This document shows positions 46,890 through 53,166 of a DNA stretch of 53,170 bases, piece by piece. The number at the start of each line of letters is the position of its first letter. The first letter of the stretch is position 1. Source of the DNA: Pseudomonadota bacterium. GTDB taxonomy: Bacteria > Pseudomonadota > Gammaproteobacteria > Burkholderiales > Burkholderiaceae_E. Both the position numbers and the translations under genes were made by a program. The stretch is from NCBI GenBank assembly GCA_963204785.1, contig CAUJHG010000008.1, forward strand, positions 1 to 53,170, read 5' to 3'. The notes below the pieces were generated by a model. The model had not been told where the DNA came from, ran no database searches, and worked only from the letters and a program-made list of their open reading frames with translations.

Positions 46890-47306
46890 TCACCGCAACG
46901 GATTGACCACCTGCACCTTGTCGTAGCGTTGTCCTTCGGCCAGATCCCCGGACCACAGCACGGGGGCGCCGGAACGCTGGGCAGCGGCGACGATCAGGCT
47001 GTCCCAGTGACTCAGCTTCCAGCGCGACTGGATCTCGAAGGCAGAAGCCAGGAGCGTGCGGTCGTTGTCGATCACTTTCCACGCCGGGTAGTCGCTCACG
47101 CGCTGCCATGACAGCTCGGGGGTCAGCCCTGCCTTCCGGATCAGGTTCACGTGCAACTCCTGCAGGATCTGCACGCTGATCGCAGCCTTGCCTGCTTCGC
47201 TCCAGAGCGACTCGACGAGTTCGCGCGCCCGTGCGTGACGGGCATCCGGCGACTCCGTGTTCGCGTAATAGAGGAGGTTGGTGTCGACGAAGATTTCAGC
47301 GCTCAT
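46890..47306 (-). CDS. vapC: PIN-domain toxin (VapC-like)
   Basis: Predicted RNA-cleaving toxin. The 138 residues start AEIFVDTNLLYYANT with the first Asp, have QILQELHVNLIRKAG with Glu, SHWDSLIVAAAQ with Asp and WSGDLAEGQ with the fourth acid. It resembles the PIN protein at 39171-39626, suggesting related modules. Overlaps its antitoxin by 11 bp. First gene of the toxin-antitoxin island. Confidence 0.9.
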   Translation of the reverse strand: MSAEIFVDTNLLYYANTESPDARHARARELVESLWSEAGKAAISVQILQELHVNLIRKAGLTPELSWQRVSDYPAWKVIDNDRTLLASAFEIQSRWKLSHWDSLIVAAAQRSGAPVLWSGDLAEGQRYDKVQVVNPLR

Positions 47307-47526
47307 GCGCCTGCTCGCGGGTCAGCGGCCCTTCCTTGACCGGCACCGGTTGCCGCAAGGCCCGAAGCGCCCGTCGTCGGGTTGGCTCGAACGCATCCAG
47401 TTCCGCCACCGTCCGCGTGACCAGATCCCCGTCCCAGGCAGAAACGGATGTCTGCTGGTCGACCGCAAGATGCCTGATCCGGCGGATGGTTCTTTCGTCG
47501 AGACGCAGGGTGATGTTCGTGCTCAT
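47296..47526 (-). CDS. Ribbon-helix-helix antitoxin of the vapC-like gene
   Basis: The 76 residues start STNITLRLDERTIRRIRHLAVDQQTSVSAW, a ribbon-helix-helix fold that binds DNA as a dimer, with a C-terminal part to bind the PIN toxin. The start is ATG at 47526, with GGAGAC about 7 nt upstream; the longer ORF to 47874 is antisense to the TacA-like gene and is rejected. Upstream is a 9-bp inverted repeat. Confidence 0.82.
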   Translation of the reverse strand: MSTNITLRLDERTIRRIRHLAVDQQTSVSAWDGDLVTRTVAELDAFEPTRRRALRALRQPVPVKEGPLTREQAHER

Positions 47527-47535
47527 GATCGTGTC

Positions 47536-47568
47536 TCCGTGCAGGCGGAACTTCACGTGCTGCACGGA
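47536..47568. promoter_or_regulatory. Inverted repeat upstream of the antitoxin gene
   Basis: TCCGTGCAG (47536-47544) and CTGCACGGA (47560-47568) form a perfect 9-bp inverted repeat with a 15-nt centre, 10 bp before the antitoxin start. It fits an operator for a ribbon-helix-helix dimer or a leader hairpin. A possible minus-strand promoter lies further upstream. Confidence 0.6.
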
Positions 47569-47647
47569 AAAAGTGCAATGTGAAACTAGATGCGTGCGCA
47601 CAATTGGCGTACAAACGACGTCCGAAACCCCGGAACCGGGGCCTGCC

Positions 47648-47953
47648 ATGAGCGCCCTTGCCAAGGGCACCCGACTGCACATCCGCTGCGATCGGGAGAT
47701 GCGGCGCCTGCTGGACAAGGTAGCGGCGTATGCCCATATGAGCGTGTCCGAGTTCGTGCTCAGGAACGCGGTGGAGCAGGCGCATTCGGTCGTGCAGGCG
47801 CACGAAGCCATCGCATTGTCCCAGGATGCCTTCATCGCCTTCCTGGACGCGCTGGATGCGCCCGCCCCGCCCAACCCGGCATTGCAGCACTCCCATCAGA
47901 CCTCATGCAGCAATGGAGACGGCTCTTGTCATTCGTACGGCATTGACGTATAA
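47648..47953 (+). CDS. DUF1778/TacA-like antitoxin without its GNAT toxin
   Basis: The 101 residues show the ribbon-helix-helix core of TacA antitoxins (TRLHIRCDREMRRLLDKVAAYAHMSVSEFVLRNAVEQA) and the toxin-binding region ALSQDAFIAFLDALDAPAPPN. The last residues after PNPAL do not look like the family and coincide with a 25-bp repeat (47877-47901). No TacT acetyltransferase gene follows, although it is normally adjacent. Probably an orphan left by recombination at the repeat. The TAA stop sits inside the -10 of the next promoter. Confidence 0.82.
   Translation: MSALAKGTRLHIRCDREMRRLLDKVAAYAHMSVSEFVLRNAVEQAHSVVQAHEAIALSQDAFIAFLDALDAPAPPNPALQHSHQTSCSNGDGSCHSYGIDV
47877..47901 (+). repeat. 25-bp dispersed direct repeat, copy 1
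   Basis: CGGCATTGCA-g-CACTCCCATCAGAC. The same 25 bp with one substitution occurs at 50233-50257, upstream of a different toxin-antitoxin pair. The two copies bracket higBA and the Fic gene. Confidence 0.8.
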
Positions 47954-47954
47954 T
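47926..47954 (+). promoter_or_regulatory. Consensus promoter of higBA
   Basis: TTGTCA (47926-47931), 17 bp, TATAAT (47949-47954). It is a near-perfect sigma-70 promoter whose start (about 47961-47962) is the ATG of higB, so the mRNA is predicted to be leaderless. Confidence 0.85.
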
Positions 47955-47961
47955 GTTCGCG

Positions 47962-48282
47962 ATGTTCTCGTTCGTCGAAACGCCGCTCTTCACCCGGCTA
48001 GTCTACGACTACCTGTCTGACGACGAGTACGCGGCGCTTCAGGCTTATTTGGCGCAGGACCCCGAGTCCGGAGAGGTGGTTCCGGGCTCAGGCGGCGTAA
48101 GGAAGTTGCGCTGGGGTGTGGAGGGGCGGGGCAAGCGCGGAGGCGTGCGGGTCATCTACTTCGCCCGAGCCGCGAAGGGTGTCATTTGGATGTTGACGAT
48201 CTACGCAAAGAATGAAGCCGAGAACATCCCGGCTCATGTTCTGCGCAAGATCCGGCAGGAGCTCAGTGATGACCAGGAGTGA
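47962..48282 (+). CDS. HigB/RelE-type mRNA interferase toxin
   Basis: The 106 residues show FVETPLFTRLVYDYLSDDEYAALQAYLAQDPESG and the RelE-superfamily strand GGVRVIYFARAAKGVIWMLTIYAKNEAENI, with a C-terminal helix. Predicted to cleave ribosome-bound mRNA. The ATG at 47962 is preferred to that at 47953, which lies in the -10 element. Toxin precedes antitoxin, with a 14-bp overlap, typical of hig modules. Confidence 0.9.
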   Translation: MFSFVETPLFTRLVYDYLSDDEYAALQAYLAQDPESGEVVPGSGGVRKLRWGVEGRGKRGGVRVIYFARAAKGVIWMLTIYAKNEAENIPAHVLRKIRQELSDDQE

Positions 48283-48544
48283 TCGGAATATCGGTGCGGA
48301 AATTCTGGAAGGGATTCGACAGATCAAGAAAGGTGAGATCGGTCGTATCACGACGATTCCATCGGTGGCGGCGATTCGGGGAAAGACGGGCCTGTCGCAA
48401 TCCGAGTTTGCCAGGTTGATCGGAGTCTCGGTACGTACACTGCAGGAGTGGGAACAGGGAAGGCGTGCGCCTTCCGGCCCCGCCCGGACGCTGCTGATGA
48501 TGGCGGACAGGAATCCCAAGGCGTTGCTGGATGTTGCTGCATGA
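48269..48544 (+). CDS. HigA-type HTH antitoxin
   Basis: The 91 residues have an Xre-type helix-turn-helix: VAAIRGKTGLSQSEFARLIGVSVRTLQEWEQGRRAPSGPARTLL. It should repress the operon and neutralise the toxin upstream, with which it overlaps by 14 bp. GGCAGGAG lies upstream within the toxin gene. Confidence 0.9.
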   Translation: MTRSDRNIGAEILEGIRQIKKGEIGRITTIPSVAAIRGKTGLSQSEFARLIGVSVRTLQEWEQGRRAPSGPARTLLMMADRNPKALLDVAA

Positions 48545-48553
48545 CGATCAAGG

Positions 48554-48587
48554 TCAGATCGTGATCGCGAAGCGAGCCACGATCTGA
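48554..48587. repeat. Strong inverted repeat after higA
   Basis: TCAGATCGTG (48554-48563) and CACGATCTGA (48578-48587) are perfect 10-bp arms, with an inner TCGC/GCGA stem. It starts 10 bp after the higA stop. It lacks a T-run; it may stabilise the mRNA 3' end or be a recombination site. Confidence 0.65.
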
Positions 48588-48607
48588 GCCGGTTGTCGAA
48601 CAAACCC

Positions 48608-48634
48608 GGCCCATTTCCCTGGAAATGGCCTTTT
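48608..48634 (+). terminator. Rho-independent terminator of higBA
   Basis: GGCCCATTTCC-CT-GGAAATGGCC followed by TTTT; the stem pairs CCATTTCC with GGAAATGG. The stretch 48635-48778 after it holds nothing recognisable. Confidence 0.8.
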
Positions 48635-48778
48635 GCCTCCAAGCCCGGAATCGGGCGCCTTGCGGGCTCGGATCGAGTTGTCGCCAGGGGCGAAGGGCGA
48701 CCGGACCTCACCACTTAGGGCATCGACCGCTCGGCGAACTCCGCCGTTCGGGGATGTGCTGCGGGCCTGGATCGTTCC

Positions 48779-50139
48779 TCAATGCCCATGCACCACCTTC
48801 CACGCCGCGTACTCCGACGGCCGCAACCCATAGCGCGCCAGCACCCCCTCGTGCAGTCGCCGCAGCTCTTCGGTGATCAGGGCTTTCACCTTGGGCTGCT
48901 CGTGCTCCGGAACATGCTGCGCCACGGACCCTTCGATGTGTGAGAGCGGATCGAGCTGCGCTTGCGTGACGATCTCGCGGATGGTCCGCTTGATGAGGTC
49001 GCGCCAGGCCAGCCGAAGGGGGTCGGGTTCCGCCAGTTCCTGCCGGATGGCCAGGTACTCCTGCGTCGAGCGTTCGTAGGCCCACACGTAGAGGTCGCGC
49101 AGCAGCTCCACGCGGGTCATCTCGTACACGCCGAGAATGGCGCGGCTGTACGCCTGTTCCGGTACGTCCAGGAAGGTCAGCGGGCACAGGTTGGCGCGGA
49201 ACAGCGGCAGGTTCGCAGCCAGCCGCGACCTGCGCTTGTCGATGCCCGCAAAGGGCTGCAGGTAGGGCAGGTGCACCATCACGAAGAAGGACTGCTCGAA
49301 CGGGTCGCCGATCCGGTTGGCCTTGTCGAGCATCGTGTCCAGTGCATCCTCGATCTGCTGTGGCGTCGACAGCGGTCGGTAGACGCTCTTGCCGATCTCG
49401 ACGGCGTGCTGGCGAATGCGCCCCTCGTCTGCCGGATTGGGCAGCAGATTCTCCGCAAGGGCGCTGTGCAGGTTCATCAGCGTGCAGCGGTTGAACCCGG
49501 CGTTGCCGATGCTCTCGACCAGCAGTTCGATCGCCGCCTTGCGGTTCAGGATCATCTGCGTCTCGATCGCGGCCTTGCCGCGCGCAGCCCTGCCGTGCTC
49601 GATCAGCTCCCGTGTGTCCAGCCGTGAATAGGTGTTGCCCTCCAGGTGACTCGATGCCCATGACAGATCGATCAGCAGCCGGTTCAGGATGGCGCGGCTG
49701 TAGGTGCCGGCAGGCGCATCGGCATTGGCAGTCCTGCCCATCTCGTGGAAGGTGCGGCGCACCGACTCCGGCAGGTACCAGGTCCTGTTCGGATGGTAGG
49801 CGTCCAGGAAATCGCGCTGGTAACCGACAGGTTTGCGCGCTTCGAGAGCTTGGTCGACATAGGCGAGGATGTCCCGGCTGTCGTCCGACAAGGGAATGAA
49901 CGAGGGGAAGCCGTCGCCTGGGGTTGCGGTCGTGTCGGCGTCCGCCCGGGCGCCGGCAGCGACGTAGCGGCGTGCCCTGCCTTCACCGACTGCAGTGACC
50001 TGGCCTTCCTCGATCAGCTTCGCAAGCAGCCGCTGTGCGGTCCGCCTGGCAATGTCGGGGTGCCGGGCAGGAGCTCGGTCAGCGTCGCGTCGCCCCCGGA
50101 TTTCCGAAGGCTGTTCAGCAAGTCGATCGTCGATGACAT
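48779..50139 (-). pseudogene. wHTH-Fic domain protein gene with frameshift
   Basis: Two frames join to one family-length protein. Frame 1 from ATG 50139 reads SSTIDLLNSLRKSGGDATLTELL. After a one-base deletion near 50065-50070, frame 2 continues ARHPDIARRTAQRLLAKLIEE, GRARRYVAA, then the Fic domain. The N-terminal part is a winged-helix DNA-binding domain. Fic domain (in the ORF from TTG 49891): DLSWASSHLEGNTYS (inhibitory-helix-like), and the core LPYLQPFAGIDKRRSRLAAN in place of HPFxxGNGRxxR, so the catalytic His is Gln. The protein is therefore unlikely to AMPylate by the usual mechanism; it resembles regulator-type Fic proteins of COG3177. The frameshift could be real or a sequencing error. 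Confidence 0.82.
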
Positions 50140-50146
50140 CCAGGTT

Positions 50147-50202
50147 TGGCGCGATTTCGCTACATGTGGCGCGATTCTGGCGCGATTTCCGGAATCGCGC
50201 CA
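50147..50202. promoter_or_regulatory. Four-box operator array before the Fic gene
   Basis: TGGCGCGATT occurs as direct copies at 50147-50156, 50167-50176 and 50178-50187, and inverted as AATCGCGCCA at 50193-50202. The last two form a palindrome. The array ends 7 bp before the Fic ATG on the minus strand. It is a likely binding site for the wHTH domain of the Fic protein itself. Confidence 0.75.
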
Positions 50203-50232
50203 GTTCAGGTTCGAGCGCAGCCGGAGGGAATG

Positions 50233-50257
50233 CGGCATTGCATCACTCCCATCAGAC
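50233..50257 (+). repeat. 25-bp dispersed direct repeat, copy 2
   Basis: CGGCATTGCA-t-CACTCCCATCAGAC, 24 of 25 bases identical to 47877-47901, here about 70 bp before hicA. Confidence 0.8.
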
Positions 50258-50285
50258 GTGAGACAGCACTGCGACGATGAGCGGA

Positions 50286-50315
50286 TTGCTCGTCGTGCGA
50301 TATCATCTGTAGTAT
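50286..50315 (+). promoter_or_regulatory. Candidate promoter of the second hicAB pair
   Basis: TTGCTC (50286-50291), 18 bp, TAGTAT (50310-50315). Predicted start near 50322, 4 nt before the hicA ATG. TATCAT is repeated across this region (50301-50306, 50314-50319), possibly for HicB binding. No ribosome site precedes the ATG. Confidence 0.45.
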
Positions 50316-50325
50316 CATCATCAGC

Positions 50326-50553
50326 ATGAACACGGCGGCCAGGCTCCTCGCGTCGATGAGGCCCAATCCGCGAGACTGGTCGATCGCCGACCTTCAGACT
50401 GTTGCTCAACAGAACGGTGTGGATTGGCGGCATCAGAAGAGCAGCCATTGCGTGTTCGTGCGTGAAGACGGGCGAACGCTATCGGTACCGGCGCACAGGC
50501 CGATCAAGCCGATTTACGTCCAGAAGTTTGTCGAGCTCGTGGAAGGAGCCTGA
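50326..50553 (+). CDS. hicA: HicA-like mRNA interferase toxin (second hic pair)
   Basis: The 75 residues start NTAARLLASMRPNPRDWSIADLQTVAQQNGVDW and carry the HicA catalytic histidine in QKSSHCVFVRE, then HRPIKPIYVQKFVELVEG. Base composition is less GC-rich than the core genome, suggesting acquisition. No Shine-Dalgarno is seen before the ATG. The antitoxin follows after 3 bp. Confidence 0.87.
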   Translation: MNTAARLLASMRPNPRDWSIADLQTVAQQNGVDWRHQKSSHCVFVREDGRTLSVPAHRPIKPIYVQKFVELVEGA

Positions 50554-50556
50554 GAC

Positions 50557-50904
50557 GTGAGCAAGCTTACTGATTATCCGTTCGAGGTCCGACCGCTGAC
50601 AGAGGCGGAGGGTGGCGGGTATCTGATCTCGTTTCCGGATTTTGCTGAATGCATCTCCGATGGCGAGTCGGTCGAGGAGGCCATCGAGAACGGGAGAGAT
50701 GCGCTCAAGGCAACGATCGCCGCTTTGAAAGCGAGAAAACTTCCGATTCCTTCTCCAAACAGCGGCGGTGTTGCGTCCGGGAGGTTCGTCGCCCGCGTGC
50801 CGAAGACCATGCACGCTCAGTTGGCGACCCGTGCAAAGGCCGAGGGCGTATCCCTGAACGCTCTGGTTCTCACCTTCCTCGCGCAGGGCCTGGGCCGCAC
50901 CTGA
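50557..50904 (+). CDS. hicB: HicB antitoxin with DNA-binding tail
   Basis: The 115 residues have the HicB core YPFEVRPLTEAEGGGYLISFPDFAECISDGESVEEAIENGRDALKAT-type pattern (about 6-60), and a C-terminal ribbon-helix-helix (RFVARVPKTMHAQLATRAKAEGVSLNALVLTFLAQGL) that should repress the operon. GTG start 50557 has GGAAGGAG about 8 nt upstream. Longer than the hicB at 24544, which lacks this tail. Confidence 0.9.
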   Translation: MSKLTDYPFEVRPLTEAEGGGYLISFPDFAECISDGESVEEAIENGRDALKATIAALKARKLPIPSPNSGGVASGRFVARVPKTMHAQLATRAKAEGVSLNALVLTFLAQGLGRT

Positions 50905-50977
50905 CTGGCCATGGTCCACGGGTGCTGTCTGGTGGGTCGCTCAACGCGGACGGCCCGCAAGCGGGCCGCCTGTCAGC

Positions 50978-51280
50978 TCAGATGATGGCCTGCAAGCCCT
51001 TGTCGGCGATGATGTTCAGCAGCTTGAGCGCCGGGCCGGTGGGGTGGGTTTCGCCTTGTTCCCACTTGCGCACGGTGGATGCCGACGTGTGCAGGTGAAG
51101 CGCGAAGACCGGCTGGCTGAACTTCAGGCTTTCGCGCAGGCGTTTGATGTCCGCAGCACCGAACTCCCGCACCGGCGGCGGGCAGATCGCGTCGAACTCG
51201 CGCATCGTCACCTTGTCGATCGCGCCAGCCTCGATGAGTGCGGCCAGGTCGCCACGCAGCGATTCAATGATCTTGCTCAC
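50978..51280 (-). CDS. HTH antitoxin (HigA-like) of the second higBA pair
   Basis: The 100 residues begin SKIIESLRGDLAALIEAGAIDKVTMREFDAICPPP and have an Xre helix-turn-helix in IKRLRESLKFSQPVFALHLHTSASTVRKWEQGETHPTGPALKLL. GTG at 51280 is chosen over ATG at 51301, because GGAGG lies 7 nt before it. Overlaps the toxin gene by 17 bp. Predicted antitoxin and operon repressor. Confidence 0.88.
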   Translation of the reverse strand: MSKIIESLRGDLAALIEAGAIDKVTMREFDAICPPPVREFGAADIKRLRESLKFSQPVFALHLHTSASTVRKWEQGETHPTGPALKLLNIIADKGLQAII

Positions 51281-51647
51281 AATGCACCTCCACCAAAACA
51301 CCTGACATCAGCGCCCGCGACAAGGCTTCGCCGGACAGCGTCAGGAACACCTTGCCGGCGAATTGCAGTGCCTTCTTCTCATCCTGCGTGACGTTCGCCC
51401 TGTCGCTCTTGGGGAACCCGTGCAGGAACACGTAGCGATCGCCCATCCTGGCCGACAGCAGCGTGCGATAGCCACCGCTCTTGCCACCACCTGGGCGTGC
51501 CACCCGCTTCTTGTAGAGGAAGCCGCCCAAGTCCGCGTCGATCAGGCCGGCCTCCATCTCCTTGACCGCCTTGCACAAGGCGGCATCGGGCAGCTTCTCG
51601 TCCGCCTGCCACCGCGCAAAGTCCTTTCGCTCGAGGATGCTTGGCAT
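51264..51647 (-). CDS. RelE/HigB-family toxin (COG4737-like)
   Basis: The 127 residues start PSILERKDFARWQADEKLPDAALCKAVKEMEAGL and contain the RelE-like core KKRVARPGGGKSGGYRTLLSARMGDRYVFLHGFPKSDRANVTQDE. Such proteins are toxins in type II pairs with an Xre antitoxin. It is upstream of its antitoxin, with a well-formed promoter and operator before it. Confidence 0.88.
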   Translation of the reverse strand: MPSILERKDFARWQADEKLPDAALCKAVKEMEAGLIDADLGGFLYKKRVARPGGGKSGGYRTLLSARMGDRYVFLHGFPKSDRANVTQDEKKALQFAGKVFLTLSGEALSRALMSGVLVEVHCEQDH

Positions 51648-51659
51648 CTTAGCCTCTAA

Positions 51660-51688
51660 ACCATACCCGAAACGGGTATAGTTGCCAA
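51660..51688 (-). promoter_or_regulatory. Promoter with embedded operator of the second higBA pair
   Basis: Minus strand: TTGGCA (complement of 51683-51688), 17 bp, TATGGT (complement of 51660-51665). The spacer holds the perfect inverted repeat ATACCCG-AAA-CGGGTAT (51663-51679), the likely antitoxin-binding site. Confidence 0.8.
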
Positions 51689-51902
51689 TGCCGGGGAACA
51701 GGAAGGGCGGGACAGTGGCCGTCGTTCACGCCGTTGCTTCCACGGGGCGCGACGCCCCAGTGATCGGCAGCCGTCGTCTGGCTGTGGGTGCGGGCAAGAC
51801 GTAGGGACAAGCTGTCAATGACGCCCTGATTGATAGTCGAGCTGCGTGCTGGGCTTGTTGCGCCGCCTGGAGTGGTCCTCCGTGAAGGTGCTCGGTTGCC
51901 CG
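51689..51902. other. Intergenic stretch between toxin-antitoxin units
   Basis: About 210 bp with no gene, terminator or repeat I can support; probably scar sequence between modules. Confidence 0.35.
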
Positions 51903-52196
51903 TCAGCCCGCGCTCAGCTCGAGCCTGCCCACCCGCTGCAGATCGACGCGCTGTCGCGCCACCCACAGATCATGCGCGTCCTGCATCGCCAGCCAGCTCT
52001 CGGGCGAGCGGCCGATCGCCTTCGAAAGCCGGAGGGCCATCTCCGGGGTGACCCCGCTCCTGCCCCTGAGGACGCGGCTGAGGGTGGACGGCGCCACGTC
52101 GAGCGCTTCAGCGAGATCGCGGCCGCTGATGCGATTGGGCTCCAGGTAGACCTCGGAGATGAACTCGCCAGGGTGCGGAGGATTGTGCATCGACAT
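51903..52196 (-). CDS. higA: HigA-family antitoxin (VapI-like)
   Basis: The 97 residues have the hallmark HNPPHPGEFI followed by an HTH (ISGRDLAEALDVAPSTLSRVLRGRSGVTPEMALRLSKAIG) and WLAMQDAHDLW. Start ATG 52196 overlaps the stop of the upstream higB remnant (ATGA-type). Complete, but its toxin partner is truncated, so it may be a stand-alone repressor or antitoxin. Confidence 0.92.
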   Translation of the reverse strand: MSMHNPPHPGEFISEVYLEPNRISGRDLAEALDVAPSTLSRVLRGRSGVTPEMALRLSKAIGRSPESWLAMQDAHDLWVARQRVDLQRVGRLELSAG

Positions 52197-52306
52197 CAGT
52201 GATAGTCCTCGTAATCCAGAACGTAGGCGTTCCCTTCCAGGAACGCGAAGGTCAGGCGCCAGTTGCCGTTGACCGAGATGGACCAGCGTTCGCGCATCGG
52301 GCCTTG
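52196..52306 (-). pseudogene. higB: Truncated HigB toxin gene
   Basis: Only the C-terminal third of a HigB is readable: QGPMRERWSISVNGNWRLTFAF, then DYEDYH at the end. Full HigB proteins have about 92 residues with an N-terminal SFRHKGLERFF-type part; no such sequence is found upstream in any frame. The remaining 33-36 codons keep the NGNWR motif but lack the rest of the fold, so the toxin should be inactive. Confidence 0.82.
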
Positions 52307-52657
52307 CGGCGAATTGGCCTGATCAGCGTGAATTGTAGCGCGTTGCGCAACACGCAATCCGTGAAAACAGGTTCGTGCCGCTGGATTCAGGCCCTGTCGA
52401 TGCAGCCTTGCTTCAGTGTCACTCCGAACCCACCGCTGCGCGGTTCGCACTGACCACATGGACGCCAGGTTCCTTGTCGCACTCCGATCGCGCCACCCCT
52501 GACTGACCAATCGCGTCACCTCTGCGACGCCCCGTGTCACCTCGCGTGGCGCTGCCCGACGCATCCGGTCACTCGTGGCCGATGCGCGGTGTGACCGATG
52601 TCACGTATTTCGCCCCGATCCGCCGTTCGTCGGCCCGGATCGACCGCGACCCCGGGC
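52307..52657. other. Intergenic region between higB remnant and pilA
   Basis: About 350 bp without a supported gene. It contains the 10-bp palindrome GTTGCGCAAC (52341-52350) and a TACAAT-like element, both near the truncated end of higB. The right part leads to the pilA promoter. Confidence 0.4.
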
Positions 52658-52673
52658 TGGCACGGGCCCTGCA
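52658..52673 (+). promoter_or_regulatory. Sigma-54 promoter of pilA
   Basis: TGGCACG-GGCC-CTGCA matches the sigma-54 consensus TGGCACR-N4-TTGCW with one mismatch, with GG at -24 and GC at -12 correctly spaced. Transcription should start near 52685. Pilin genes in many proteobacteria use RpoN with PilR. Confidence 0.75.
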
Positions 52674-52740
52674 CATAGGAATGCGAGGGCCGGGGTGGCC
52701 CCGACCCGAAAGACCTGAACACACATCGATGGAGATCGAC

Positions 52741-53166
52741 ATGCAACGCAAGCAAATCCGCCGCAAGATCCAGAAGGGCTTCACGCTGATCGAACTGATG
52801 ATCGTGGTTGCGATCGTCGGCATCCTGGCCGCCGTGGCGCTGCCGGCTTATCAGGACTACACGGTCCGTGCACGGGTGACCGAAGGGCTGTCGCTGGCTA
52901 GCGGCGCGAAGACGACGGTGGCTGAGAACATCGCGAACGACGCTGGGGCAACGACGAATGCTTGCAACGGAGTGAACACCACGGTCGGCGGCAACGTGAG
53001 CAGTCTTGCCTGCGCCACGGGCGTCCTGACCGTGACCATGAACAGCAATGCGAAAGGCGTGGTTCTGACGCTGACCCCGACTCCGGTCTCCAGCGGCCCG
53101 ATCACCTGGGCATGCACTTCGGGAACTGCGCACCACAAATACGTGCCGGCCGAGTGCCGCCACTGA
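52741..53166 (+). CDS. pilA: Type IV pilin (PilA-like major pilin)
   Basis: Structural subunit of type IV pili for twitching, adhesion or DNA uptake. The 141 residues have a 13-residue basic leader ending KG, cut by PilD, then [28 protein letters not shown] with the conserved Glu5 and membrane helix. The head domain contains cysteine pairs (NACNG/SLACATG and WACTS/PAEC), the last forming the C-terminal disulfide loop. GGAGA lies about 6 nt before the ATG at 52741; ATG 52729 is a poorer alternative. The window ends 4 bp after the stop. Confidence 0.94.
   Translation: MQRKQIRRKIQKGFTLIELMIVVAIVGILAAVALPAYQDYTVRARVTEGLSLASGAKTTVAENIANDAGATTNACNGVNTTVGGNVSSLACATGVLTVTMNSNAKGVVLTLTPTPVSSGPITWACTSGTAHHKYVPAECRH

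Noticed and set aside
47296..47896. 192- and 197-codon minus-strand ORFs opposite the TacA-like gene
   Set aside because: Only their last 76 codons (first ORF) match a ribbon-helix-helix antitoxin; the rest is antisense shadow.
48554..48587. Integron attC site
   Set aside because: The inverted repeat lacks the RYYYAAC/GTTRRRY core sites and no integrase is present.
51649..51966. 105-codon minus-strand ORF between toxin-antitoxin units
   Set aside because: It covers the promoter/operator of a HigBA-type pair and the end of higA; no family features.
52534..52740. N-terminal extension of the pilin ORF
   Set aside because: It covers the sigma-54 promoter; pilin leaders are short and the ATG at 52741 has a ribosome site.
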